Origin: an uncultured Anaerolineae bacterium
GTDB lineage: Bacteria; Chloroflexota; Anaerolineae; Aggregatilineales; Phototrophicaceae
Assembly (NCBI GenBank): GCA_937922795.1
Contig: CALAJK010000028.1
Coordinates: 55,823-119,822 of the forward strand
DNA: 64,000 nt
Direction: 5' to 3'
A model generated the notes under the pieces. The model searched no databases, was not told the origin of the DNA, and saw nothing but the letters and a program-made list of their open reading frames with translations. Positions 1 to 12,472 of the stretch are shown here, piece by piece (positions within the stretch are counted from its first letter, which is position 1; every line of letters starts with the position of its first letter). Position numbers and translations under genes: made by a program.

Positions 1-1
1 A

Positions 2-865
2 TCTTTCTTCGGTCGCATTGCCCAGCTATTAGGCAACACTGAACTCGACGACGAGACATGGGACGACATCGAAGCGCTGCTCATCCAAGCTGACCTAGGT
101 GTACAAACGACTGGGCGCGTGCTCAACGAACTGAAAGCGCGCGTCAAACGTGAGGGCATCACCCGCGTCGACGACGTCCGAGCCGCTCTCAAACAGACTT
201 TATTCTCGCTGCTCAAAGTGCCGCCGCCGCTGAACATCAGCGGGCGTCCCCTTTCCATCATCCTGATCGTCGGCGTCAACGGCTCAGGCAAGACGACTTC
301 GATCGCCAAACTCGCTCACCGCCTCAACCGGGCTGGCCGTAAAGTGCTGCTGGCGGCCGGCGATACTTTTCGTGCCGCCGCCATCGAACAGCTTCAGACC
401 TGGGGTCAGCGCGCAGGTGTGCCGGTCATCGCTGGACAGCCGGGTTCCGACCCGGCGGCGCTGGTCTATGACGCCACCAATGCGGCGCGAGCGCGCGGGC
501 ATGATATCCTGATCGTGGATACCGCCGGTCGGCTGCACACCAATTTCAATTTGATGGAAGAGCTCGCCAAGATCAAAGCGGTCTCCAGCAAGGTCGTCCC
601 AGATGCGCCTCATGAAGTCCTGCTGGTCCTGGACGGCACTACAGGTCAGAACGCGCTGCAGCAGGCGCAGAAGTTCCGCGAAATGGTTGACATCACCGGC
701 GTGATCGTCACCAAACTGGACAGCACCGCCAAAGGCGGGATGGTATTCGCCATTTTCAATGAGCTAGGCCTGCCCGTCCACTACGTGGGGCTGGGCGAAG
801 GCATTAACGATCTCGTCTTGTTCAGTCCGGAAAACTTCGTCAACAGTCTGTTTGACGAGAACTAG
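2..865 (+). CDS. ftsY: Signal recognition particle receptor FtsY (5' end cut by window)
   Basis: SRP-receptor GTPase that docks ribosome-SRP complexes at the membrane. The reading frame is already open at base 2, so the true start lies before the window; the visible GTG at 119 is internal. The first ~60 residues match the helical N domain. The NG domain follows with P-loop GVNGSGKTTS, the DTFRAAAIEQL box, DTAGRLH (G3) and TKLDSTAKGG (G4), ending in the usual GLGEGINDLVLF. The stop is TAG at 863. prfB follows after 29 bases, so the two are probably cotranscribed. Family identity is certain; only the length of the missing N-terminus is unknown. Confidence 0.97.
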   Translation, partial: SFFGRIAQLLGNTELDDETWDDIEALLIQADLGVQTTGRVLNELKARVKREGITRVDDVRAALKQTLFSLLKVPPPLNISGRPLSIILIVGVNGSGKTTSIAKLAHRLNRAGRKVLLAAGDTFRAAAIEQLQTWGQRAGVPVIAGQPGSDPAALVYDATNAARARGHDILIVDTAGRLHTNFNLMEELAKIKAVSSKVVPDAPHEVLLVLDGTTGQNALQQAQKFREMVDITGVIVTKLDSTAKGGMVFAIFNELGLPVHYVGLGEGINDLVLFSPENFVNSLFDEN

Positions 866-894
866 TCTGTAAGCTGAGGACTTTTGGCGTCAAG

Positions 895-2001
895 ATGGAC
901 AGCTTAGTCAGCCTGTTGTTAGCGATGAAAGAGCGTGTTGACGAATTGATGGCACGCTTAGACATTCGCGGCAAAGCCCAGCGTATTGAACACCTGCAAA
1001 CGCAATCCAGCGCCCCTGATTTTTGGAATGACCCTGAATCAGCCCAAAAAGTGATGCAGGAAATTGCGCGCCTGCAAGCCGAAGTGGAGCGCTGGCAAAG
1101 TCTGGCCCAGCGCATCAACGATGCGCTAGATTTGGCAGCTCTCGGTGATCAAAGCCTGCTCGATGATCTGACGGAGGAAGTGAACGCGCTGACGCCGATT
1201 GTCGAGCGCATGGCGCTGCAAACGCTGCTGTCCGGCCCCTACGATCATGAAAATGCGATCCTCGCCATTCACGCCGGCGCTGGCGGCACCGACTCGCAGG
1301 ACTGGGCGCAGATGCTGGAACGGATGTATATCCGCTGGGCTGAACAGAACGGCTACAAGATCGAAGTCATCGAGCGCAGCGAGGGTGAAGAGGCCGGCAT
1401 CAAAAGCGTCACGCTCAGCGTGCGGGGCGAATATGCCTATGGTTATCTCCAAAGCGAACAAGGGGTGCACCGGTTGGTGCGCCTCAGCCCGTTTGACGCA
1501 GCTAACCGGCGGCACACGTCGTTCGCTAAAGTCGAACTCTGGCCTGATATTCAGGGCACGATTGATATCGAGATCAACGAAAAAGATTTGCGGATAGACA
1601 CTTATCGCGCGGGCGGCGCGGGCGGCCAGCATGTCCAGAAAAACGATACGGCCGTGCGCATCACCCATCTACCCTCTGGCATCGTCGTCCAGTGCCAGAA
1701 TCAGCGCAGCCAGATGCAGAACCGCGAACGCGCGCTCCAAATCTTGAAGGCGCGTTTGTTTGAGATGGAGCGCAAAAAACAGGAAGCCCAGTTGGCAGCC
1801 CTCAAGGGCGAAAATGTGGATGCCGGCTGGGGCAATCAGATCCGTTCTTATGTGCTCCACCCATACCGCATGGTCAAAGACCACCGCACCGACTTCGAGA
1901 CGGGCAACACTGATGCGGTGCTCGATGGCCGACTCAATGAATTCATGGAGGCTTACCTGCGCTTCAAAGTCGAAAAGACGAGCGCAGCCACGCTCCAATG
2001 A
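895..2001 (+). CDS. prfB: Peptide chain release factor 2
   Basis: Class I release factor that ends translation at UGA and UAA. It has the N-terminal helical domain, the SPF stop-codon recognition tripeptide typical of RF2 at residues 198-200, and the catalytic GGQ at 243-245 followed by HVQKNDTAVR. The 368-residue length is normal. The whole protein lies in one frame from ATG 895. The region that carries the autoregulatory +1 frameshift in many bacteria (after about codon 25) reads through as RLDIRGKAQR with no in-frame UGA, so this copy should not need programmed frameshifting. A GAGG ribosome site at about 876 precedes the start. It lies 29 bases after ftsY and probably shares its transcript. 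Confidence 0.97.
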   Translation: MDSLVSLLLAMKERVDELMARLDIRGKAQRIEHLQTQSSAPDFWNDPESAQKVMQEIARLQAEVERWQSLAQRINDALDLAALGDQSLLDDLTEEVNALTPIVERMALQTLLSGPYDHENAILAIHAGAGGTDSQDWAQMLERMYIRWAEQNGYKIEVIERSEGEEAGIKSVTLSVRGEYAYGYLQSEQGVHRLVRLSPFDAANRRHTSFAKVELWPDIQGTIDIEINEKDLRIDTYRAGGAGGQHVQKNDTAVRITHLPSGIVVQCQNQRSQMQNRERALQILKARLFEMERKKQEAQLAALKGENVDAGWGNQIRSYVLHPYRMVKDHRTDFETGNTDAVLDGRLNEFMEAYLRFKVEKTSAATLQ

Positions 2002-2092
2002 TGACACGCTTCAGTTAGGCGAATGCGCATAATGTCATTTTGGCCTCTTGGCGCGACTCTGCTTTTTCATAGTTTTCTGCGGCGCGCGGATC

Positions 2093-2121
2093 TTGACTCA
2101 CAAATCGAACTACCTTAGAAT
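2093..2121 (+). promoter_or_regulatory. Predicted promoter of rpoC
   Basis: TTGACT at 2093-2098 and TAGAAT at 2116-2121 are separated by 17 bases, a near-consensus sigmaA arrangement. Transcription would start near 2128, leaving a leader of about 187 bases before the rpoC start. The -10 box and the next four bases (TAGAATGAAA) are identical to those of the gyrA promoter. The 313-base gap from 2002 to 2314 contains no convincing gene; it holds this promoter and the leader hairpin. Confidence 0.7.
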
Positions 2122-2155
2122 GAAACCTACGAATGGTCACGAATACGCCCACCTA

Positions 2156-2204
2156 AAACAGCCCCACAGCGCTGGGTCACCGCATCCAGACGCTGTTTAG
2201 TTGT
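2156..2204 (+). promoter_or_regulatory. Attenuator-like hairpin in the rpoC leader
   Basis: Bases 2167-2175 (CAGCGCTGG) pair with 2186-2195 (CCAG-A-CGCTG, one bulged A) around a ten-base loop, and a T-rich stretch TTTAGTTGTT follows. This looks like an intrinsic terminator inside the leader. A competing pairing, AAACAGC at 2156-2162 with GCTGTTT at 2192-2198, would overlap the terminator stem. Whether this regulates rpoC is inference; no small-molecule aptamer was recognised. Confidence 0.4.
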
Positions 2205-2314
2205 TGGTAGGCGTTGACTGTCTCCGCTCAAAGACGATGTAGCTTGGTGGCGTGGTCGCCAACATCATCACCCAATTGATACCAACGTCCTGTTAGCGCA
2301 GAGGAGGGTATGCC

Positions 2315-6916
<4,602 letters not shown>

Positions 6917-6948
6917 TCGCGGCGATCAGGCCGATAGAACTGAGCCGA

Positions 6949-6979
6949 ATGAGGGCGGGCGCAGTCTACCCGCCCTCAT
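6949..6979. terminator. Hairpin between rpoC and the convergent hydrolase gene
   Basis: An 11-base perfect stem (6949-6959 with 6969-6979) closes a nine-base loop, 33 bases after the rpoC stop and 18 bases from the stop of the opposing gene. There is no good T tract on either side, so termination may be weak or factor-assisted. Its position suggests a shared bidirectional terminator. Confidence 0.6.
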
Positions 6980-6996
6980 GATTTCAGGCAGCCAGT

Positions 6997-8424
6997 TTAC
7001 GACGGTTTGCCGCCGCGCACCGCATCATACAGCATCCAGTAGAGAGGGCGCTCCCGCGGCTCCAGCGGGACGATCAGGCTGTAGGCCGCGCGCTCATCAC
7101 GCTGTTCCACCAGTCCGCGCAGCACCGCGAAGTTCAAATTCCACAGGATCATCGGCCCCACGTAACCCAGTTCCTGGCCGATCTCGAACGCGCGCAGGGT
7201 ATAGCGCGCCTGCGCCATCCGGTCATTGTAGGTCATCCACTGTTCCGGCGCTTCGCCGGGCAGGCCATCCCAGGTCGCCCAGCCGAACTCAGTCACCCAC
7301 AACTGCGCATTGGCGTGGCCGTTTCGCACCATGATATCCCGGTAGTCCAAGATATTGTCTAGAAAGAAGAAATGAGGATCATCATCCCACCCGCGTTCCG
7401 GGCTGAAATCACAGCAGCGGGCGTCTGGCGGGTTGCCCCACCCGTACGGGTGGATCCCGACCGCGACATCGCCGAAGCTCGCCAGACCAGCGCTGTACAT
7501 CTGCTGTAGATAGGTGCGATCATCGGCTGAACCGAGGTTATTGCCGGTGGGCGCCAGCCCGGCGGTGACGATCGCAATATTGGGCGAGTAGGAGCGGATG
7601 GCGTTATAGCTGGGGCGAAACAGGTTCATGTACGACGCGCCCGTGAGCGGCTGCCCCTGCCATTCCCGTTGGAGGTTGGGCTCATTCCAGACCTCGATGG
7701 CTGTGATCGCTTGACCGAATTCGCGCAGCATCAGGCTGATGAAATTAGCCAGCGCTTGTGGATCATTCGGCGGCCCATCTTCAACCGTGGTCGAACGCGC
7801 CCAGTCAGGAGCTTTGGCGACGCTCAATAACACGTTCAGGCCTTGATTGCTGGCGTTTTCGAGATAGATTTCGAGGCGCCGAAAATCCTCGGTGATGTCA
7901 TTCGGCCCGCTTGGCTGAAGCATCTTCCACGAGATTTGAACTTTCAGCCATTTGATGCCCAGCCGCTGAATGTCATATAACGCCAGGTTCCAATCGCTCT
8001 GATCGAGCGTCGGGTCGAGCTGAATGCCAATCCGGTTCGGGTCAAGACCGGGCACTGGCGCGGGCGTCTCCGTCGGCGGAGCCAGAGTGAAGGTAGCGAG
8101 CGGCGTTGGCGACGGCCCTTCCGTCGGTGTAGCCGTCGGGCGAGGCGTAGACGTCGGCGGCAGGGTATATTCAGGACCTACGACCGGGCCGATGAAAGTC
8201 GCCAGCGGGCTGGGCGGCACAGACGTCGGGGTGTCCGTCCCTGTGGGCGCCGGCGTTGGGCTTTCAGCGGGAGCGGCTTCAAGCGTGGGCACCTCGGTGG
8301 GAACAGCCGCTGCCATATCCGGCGTGGGCGTGACATAGATCAAAATCGGCTGCTGCGGGATACAGGCCGCCGCGCCCAGCACCAAAAGACCGTATAAGAT
8401 CAGTGCGCGTTGATGTCGTCTCAT
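6997..8424 (-). CDS. Secreted lipoprotein with clan GH-A glycoside hydrolase domain
   Basis: Probable cell-surface carbohydrate-active protein. An N-terminal signal ends in the lipobox LGAAAC with C21 as the lipidated residue. Residues ~31-125 are a Thr/Pro-rich spacer of the kind common in Chloroflexota surface proteins. The rest is a TIM-barrel hydrolase of the cellulase/GH39 type: the acid/base is probably E248 in WNEPN and the nucleophile E379 in VTEFGW, with a conserved HPY between them. The substrate cannot be told from the sequence. A second, membrane-anchored protein of the same fold lies at 46196-47362. It is convergent with rpoC and diverges from gyrA. Confidence 0.85.
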   Translation of the reverse strand: MRRHQRALILYGLLVLGAAACIPQQPILIYVTPTPDMAAAVPTEVPTLEAAPAESPTPAPTGTDTPTSVPPSPLATFIGPVVGPEYTLPPTSTPRPTATPTEGPSPTPLATFTLAPPTETPAPVPGLDPNRIGIQLDPTLDQSDWNLALYDIQRLGIKWLKVQISWKMLQPSGPNDITEDFRRLEIYLENASNQGLNVLLSVAKAPDWARSTTVEDGPPNDPQALANFISLMLREFGQAITAIEVWNEPNLQREWQGQPLTGASYMNLFRPSYNAIRSYSPNIAIVTAGLAPTGNNLGSADDRTYLQQMYSAGLASFGDVAVGIHPYGWGNPPDARCCDFSPERGWDDDPHFFFLDNILDYRDIMVRNGHANAQLWVTEFGWATWDGLPGEAPEQWMTYNDRMAQARYTLRAFEIGQELGYVGPMILWNLNFAVLRGLVEQRDERAAYSLIVPLEPRERPLYWMLYDAVRGGKPS

Positions 8425-8538
8425 AAGGCCGCCATACTACCACAAGCTCAAATGCAGCACCATGAGGAGCGCCTTAGAGTCGGGCAGCCGTAGGTAGAAA
8501 AGCGTGGTATACTGTTTGATAGCACATTTGTTCCAGAT

Positions 8539-8567
8539 TTGACATAGATAAAACCCCCACCTAGAAT
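8539..8567 (+). promoter_or_regulatory. Predicted promoter of gyrA
   Basis: TTGACA at 8539-8544 and TAGAAT at 8562-8567 are 17 bases apart. Transcription would start near 8575, giving a leader of about 44 bases with a short GCCGG/CCGGC hairpin (8582-8596) and a GAGGGTG ribosome site at 8607-8613. Confidence 0.75.
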
Positions 8568-8618
8568 GAAAAGCCGTAAGCGCCGGCCAGTCCGGCACAC
8601 ATACTTGAGGGTGACCTG

Positions 8619-11087
8619 ATGACTGTAGGTTCTATTCGCCAGGTGAATATCGGGCAGGAAATGCGCGATGCCTACCTGGATTACGCAATGAGCGTGATTG
8701 TGGCGCGGGCGCTGCCCGATGCTCGTGACGGCCTCAAACCGGTTCACCGCCGCATCTTATACGCGATGTATGACATGGGCATCCGCGCTGACAGCCCTTA
8801 CAAGAAAAGCGCGCGCATCGTGGGCGAAGTGCTGGGCAAATATCATCCCCACGGTGACGCGGCTGTGTACGAAGCCATAGTGCGGCTGGCGCAGGACTTC
8901 TCTATGCGCTATGCGCTCATTGACGGCCAGGGCAACTTCGGCAGCATTGACGGTGACGGGCCGGCTGCGATGCGCTATACCGAAGCGCGCATTGACGCGA
9001 TCGGCGAAGAGCTGCTGGTGGACATCGACAAGAACACGGTAGATTTCACCGAGAACTTCGACGGCAGCCTGACCGAACCCACCCTGCTCCCCTCCAGCAT
9101 CCCTAACCTGCTGGTGAACGGCGCTTCGGGCATCGCTGTCGGCATGTCAACCAACATCCCGCCGCACAATCTGGTCGAAGTCTGTGACGCGCTCATCTTC
9201 ATGCTGCAAAACTGGGAGAAGCTCGAAGATATCAGCGTTGAAGACCTCATGCGTTTCATCAAGGGTCCGGACTTCCCCACCGGCGGCGTGGTGTACCGGC
9301 ATGTTGATGGCCTGGAGACCAACGAAGACACGCTGGTCTCAGCCTATGCAACTGGCCGGGGCAAGATCACTGTGCGCGCCAAGGTGCACATCGAAGATAT
9401 GGGGCGCGGCAAATCCCGCATCATCGTGAGCGAACTCCCCTATCAGACCAACAAATCGGCTTTGATCGAGCGCATCGCCGATCTCGTGCGCGACGGCAAG
9501 CTCGACGGCATCGCCGATCTGCGCGACGAATCCGATCGCCAGGGGCTGCGGCTGGTCATCGAGCTCCAGCGAGGCGCTGAAGCGCCTGCCGTGCTCGGCA
9601 AGTTATTCCAACTGACGCCGCTGCAGGAGACTTTCAGCATCATCATGCTGGCGCTGGTTGACAATGAGCCGCGTTTGCTGTCGCTCAAACAGGCGCTGCG
9701 CGTCTACCTCGACCATCGGCTGGAGGTGGTGCGTCGGCGCAGCGAATTCGACCTGGCGCGCGCCAAAGATCGCGCCCATATTCTGGAAGGTCTGCTTAAA
9801 GCCCTCGACCGGTTGGACGAAGTCATCGCAATCATTCGCAAATCCCGGACGGTGGATACCGCCCGCGACAATCTGCGCAAAGCGCTGGCCATCAGCGAGA
9901 AGCAGGCTCAGGCTATCCTGGAGATGCAGCTTCGGCGGCTGGCCGCGCTGGAGCGCAAGAAGATCGAGGACGAGTACAAAGAGAAGATCCAGCTCATCAA
10001 ATATCTGGAAGGCTTGCTGAAAAGCCCCAAGAAGATGCGCGAGGTGATCGCCGAGGAGCTGGGCGTCATCAAGACCGCCTACGGCGACCCGCGCCGCACC
10101 ATCATCGCGGACGGCATAGCCACCCAGGTCACCGCTGACCAGCTCCTCATGCCGGCTGACGACACGTGGGTCACCTTGAGCGTGGCCGGCAAACTGGGTC
10201 GCAGCTTTGAGAACGTTCCCCCTAAAGTGACAACCGAGACGAAGGAGCCGCCGCGCTTCATTCTGGCCAGCAACACCGCCCACATTCTGTACCTGTTCAC
10301 CGCCAACGGCCAGTGCGCCACCATCCCTGTTCATCAGATCCCGCAGGTACAAACCTTTGAGGAGGGCGCGGCCTTCAGCAGCTTATGCCCGCTGCCGGCG
10401 CAGGCGGAAATCACGGCGGCGCTGAGCGTGCCAGGCGGTGTTGAAACGGGCTATCTGTTCTTCGCCACAACCGGCGGTGAAGTCAAACGCCTGCGTCTAG
10501 AGGATTTGCCAGGTATGACGGCCAACGCCTTCACCGTCATGGACGTCGAAGAGCAGGATCGCTTAGGCTGGGTGCTGCCCACCCGCGGCGACGATGAGAT
10601 CATCCTGGTCACGGCCCAGGCTCAGGCCATCCGGTTCAGCGAGACCGACGTTCGCCCCACCACGCTTCTCGCCGGCGGCATGCGGGGCATTAAGCTGGCA
10701 GGCCAGCGTGACCGAGTGGTCGGGGCCATGGTTGCTGCCCCGAACCAGCACGTCTGGACGATCACCGACGACGGCATCGCCAAAACTTCGCCGGTGGCCG
10801 ACTACCCCTCCCAAGGGCGGGCAGGCAGCGGCGTGATCGCCATGCGCCTGCCCAAAGGCAGCCTGGAGATCGCCGCCGCCGCCATTGGCCGGCTGGATGA
10901 CAACCTGATCGTGCTGACCGATCGCAATAAGCCGCTCTACATGCGTTTGGGCAGGGCGCCGCAGGTGGGACGGGGTAAACCAGGCGGCGATATCATCATC
11001 GCGCTGCGCAGCAAAGAGCGTGTGGCTTCAGTCGTCACCTATCAGCCGCTCCTTCAGTTGCCGGAGGCGGATGACCAGCAGCGCTGA
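8619..11087 (+). CDS. gyrA: DNA gyrase (type IIA topoisomerase) subunit A
   Basis: Breakage-reunion subunit that passes one DNA duplex through another. Y120 in RYTEAR is the catalytic tyrosine. The winged-helix and tower domains are followed from about residue 500 by a beta-pinwheel C-terminal domain. Two points are unusual. At the position of the GyrA-box (normally QRRGGKG), residues ~532-545 read [13 protein letters not shown], so the wrapping motif is missing. In the quinolone pocket, the residues matching E. coli Ser83 and Asp87 are A81 and E85. Because of the missing box the enzyme could work more like topoisomerase IV (ParC). The 822-residue length is normal. No gyrB lies nearby. Confidence 0.93.
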   Translation: MTVGSIRQVNIGQEMRDAYLDYAMSVIVARALPDARDGLKPVHRRILYAMYDMGIRADSPYKKSARIVGEVLGKYHPHGDAAVYEAIVRLAQDFSMRYALIDGQGNFGSIDGDGPAAMRYTEARIDAIGEELLVDIDKNTVDFTENFDGSLTEPTLLPSSIPNLLVNGASGIAVGMSTNIPPHNLVEVCDALIFMLQNWEKLEDISVEDLMRFIKGPDFPTGGVVYRHVDGLETNEDTLVSAYATGRGKITVRAKVHIEDMGRGKSRIIVSELPYQTNKSALIERIADLVRDGKLDGIADLRDESDRQGLRLVIELQRGAEAPAVLGKLFQLTPLQETFSIIMLALVDNEPRLLSLKQALRVYLDHRLEVVRRRSEFDLARAKDRAHILEGLLKALDRLDEVIAIIRKSRTVDTARDNLRKALAISEKQAQAILEMQLRRLAALERKKIEDEYKEKIQLIKYLEGLLKSPKKMREVIAEELGVIKTAYGDPRRTIIADGIATQVTADQLLMPADDTWVTLSVAGKLGRSFENVPPKVTTETKEPPRFILASNTAHILYLFTANGQCATIPVHQIPQVQTFEEGAAFSSLCPLPAQAEITAALSVPGGVETGYLFFATTGGEVKRLRLEDLPGMTANAFTVMDVEEQDRLGWVLPTRGDDEIILVTAQAQAIRFSETDVRPTTLLAGGMRGIKLAGQRDRVVGAMVAAPNQHVWTITDDGIAKTSPVADYPSQGRAGSGVIAMRLPKGSLEIAAAAIGRLDDNLIVLTDRNKPLYMRLGRAPQVGRGKPGGDIIIALRSKERVASVVTYQPLLQLPEADDQQR

Positions 11088-11097
11088 CGTCCAGTTA

Positions 11098-12288
11098 TTA
11101 TGCCCGCTGGCGCACAGCATCCTGCTCGATCGAAGCTCGCAGCTCCTGCAAAGACGGCGCCGGCGCCACGCCCAGTGTGCGGTCCAGCTCAGCTTCCAAC
11201 CGCCGGTAGGTGGCGATGGCATCGTCAATCATGCCCAGATCACGGTAGAGCTGCATGATGCTGCGCGCCAGATCTTCCCGGTGTGGATTGAAGGCCGACG
11301 CCCGCACATACAGCCCAAGCGCATCATGCGGCCGTCCTGCCTGCTCCCGCAGCTTGCCCAGGGCAGTTAGGGCATCCGCGTAGGTTTGCGCCAGCTCCTG
11401 GCGCCGGCGCTGCGCCCATTCCATTCCAAGCGAGTCCAGGAAGTGACCCCGGTATAAGCTAGTGGCAATCACCAGCAGCCGCTCAGCGTCTTGAGGTTTG
11501 GCGACCGCGCTGTCGCGCACCATTTCGCCAAACAGAGCGACATCGTAGTTCAGATCAATATCTGTGGAGATATGATAAAAACCGGACCAGTAAACCGTCA
11601 AATCAATCCCCAATACTTCATTGATCTTGCGTTTGGTCACATGAAATACATTTGTGGCTTCACGGGTGGTTAGATCAGGCCAAAAGGTCTCAAAAATCTG
11701 GCTGCGCGTCGCCATGCCGCGGTCAATCAAGTAGAAAAAGAGCGAACGCGGCAGCGTCCCATCCCAGACTTCCACCGGGCGGCCATTGAGCATGACCGTG
11801 CCCGCGCCGAACGCTTTCACTTCCAGCAGCGGCTTCCGCCGTTCCAATTCGAGATAGTTAGGCAGCATCGCCGCCGGTTCCACCGGCACAATCGCCAAGG
11901 ACGTCCTTGCTAGATCGGCGAACAGCGCCGGCGGCAGCCGCCGGCTCATCACAACTATCCGCGCCTCATCCCGCTCCTGCAGCAGTCGGCTCACGAACCG
12001 TTCTAGGGCCTCCGGAGCGGCGCGGTCACATTCGTCAAGTAAGATCAACGCCTTAGGCGCTGCGCCGCTGTTCGGCCACTGCTGCTGCTCAGCCGCGTCG
12101 AACTGAGTGAACAGATCCGAATCGAGCAGCGCTTGTCCTTCAAAACGCACATACAGGCAGGCAGGATCAGCCAGAAATGTCTTCAATAACAGGCGGGCAT
12201 GTAGATAGCCAGGATGAATGAGGATCAATCGCCGCTTTTGATCCATCTCTTTGAACTGTCGAAGCGCTTGCTCGTACAACCAGTCCAT
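11098..12288 (-). CDS. BTAD (SARP-like) transcriptional regulator
   Basis: Predicted DNA-binding regulator. Residues ~1-150 resemble a reduced P-loop/STAND-type region with a LILLDECDR stretch but no clear Walker A motif. The middle (~170-260) resembles the winged helix of OmpR/SARP proteins (SLFFYLIDRG, EATNVFHVTKRKINEVLG). The C-terminal ~140 residues are a helical bacterial transcriptional activator domain (SLYRGHFLDSLGMEWAQRRRQEL) followed by TPR-like helices. I prefer the ATG at 12288 with an AGGGATCGG stretch ahead; an in-frame GTG at 12324 would add 12 residues. Its targets are unknown. It is convergent with gyrA (10-base gap). Confidence 0.75.
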   Translation of the reverse strand: MDWLYEQALRQFKEMDQKRRLILIHPGYLHARLLLKTFLADPACLYVRFEGQALLDSDLFTQFDAAEQQQWPNSGAAPKALILLDECDRAAPEALERFVSRLLQERDEARIVVMSRRLPPALFADLARTSLAIVPVEPAAMLPNYLELERRKPLLEVKAFGAGTVMLNGRPVEVWDGTLPRSLFFYLIDRGMATRSQIFETFWPDLTTREATNVFHVTKRKINEVLGIDLTVYWSGFYHISTDIDLNYDVALFGEMVRDSAVAKPQDAERLLVIATSLYRGHFLDSLGMEWAQRRRQELAQTYADALTALGKLREQAGRPHDALGLYVRASAFNPHREDLARSIMQLYRDLGMIDDAIATYRRLEAELDRTLGVAPAPSLQELRASIEQDAVRQRA

Positions 12289-12376
12289 AGCACCGATCCC
12301 TGTTTTGTGCCGGCAAGGCATCACATTGGTGCAGCGTGGTCGAGGCTCAATGGATCGCTTAAGTTAGAGCTTTCTT

Positions 12377-12413
12377 ATTATAATCCAACCACTATCAATC
12401 CGCAAATGTGCGG
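12377..12413 (-). promoter_or_regulatory. Promoter with overlapping palindrome, upstream of the BTAD regulator
   Basis: On the minus strand, TTGCGG (12400-12405) and TATAAT (12377-12382) are 17 bases apart. The -35 box is half of an inverted repeat, CCGCA-4-TGCGG, at 12400-12413. An operator that overlaps the -35 box could allow autoregulation; that role is inferred. Confidence 0.5.
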
Positions 12414-12472
12414 CCAAATAATGACGCGGACATGAGGATAACCTGCGGTTGAGAACGTGGTTAAGACAATGT

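Noticed and set aside
8582..8596. Riboswitch or attenuator in the gyrA leader
   Set aside because: Only a five-base hairpin with no T tract is present in a 44-base leader.
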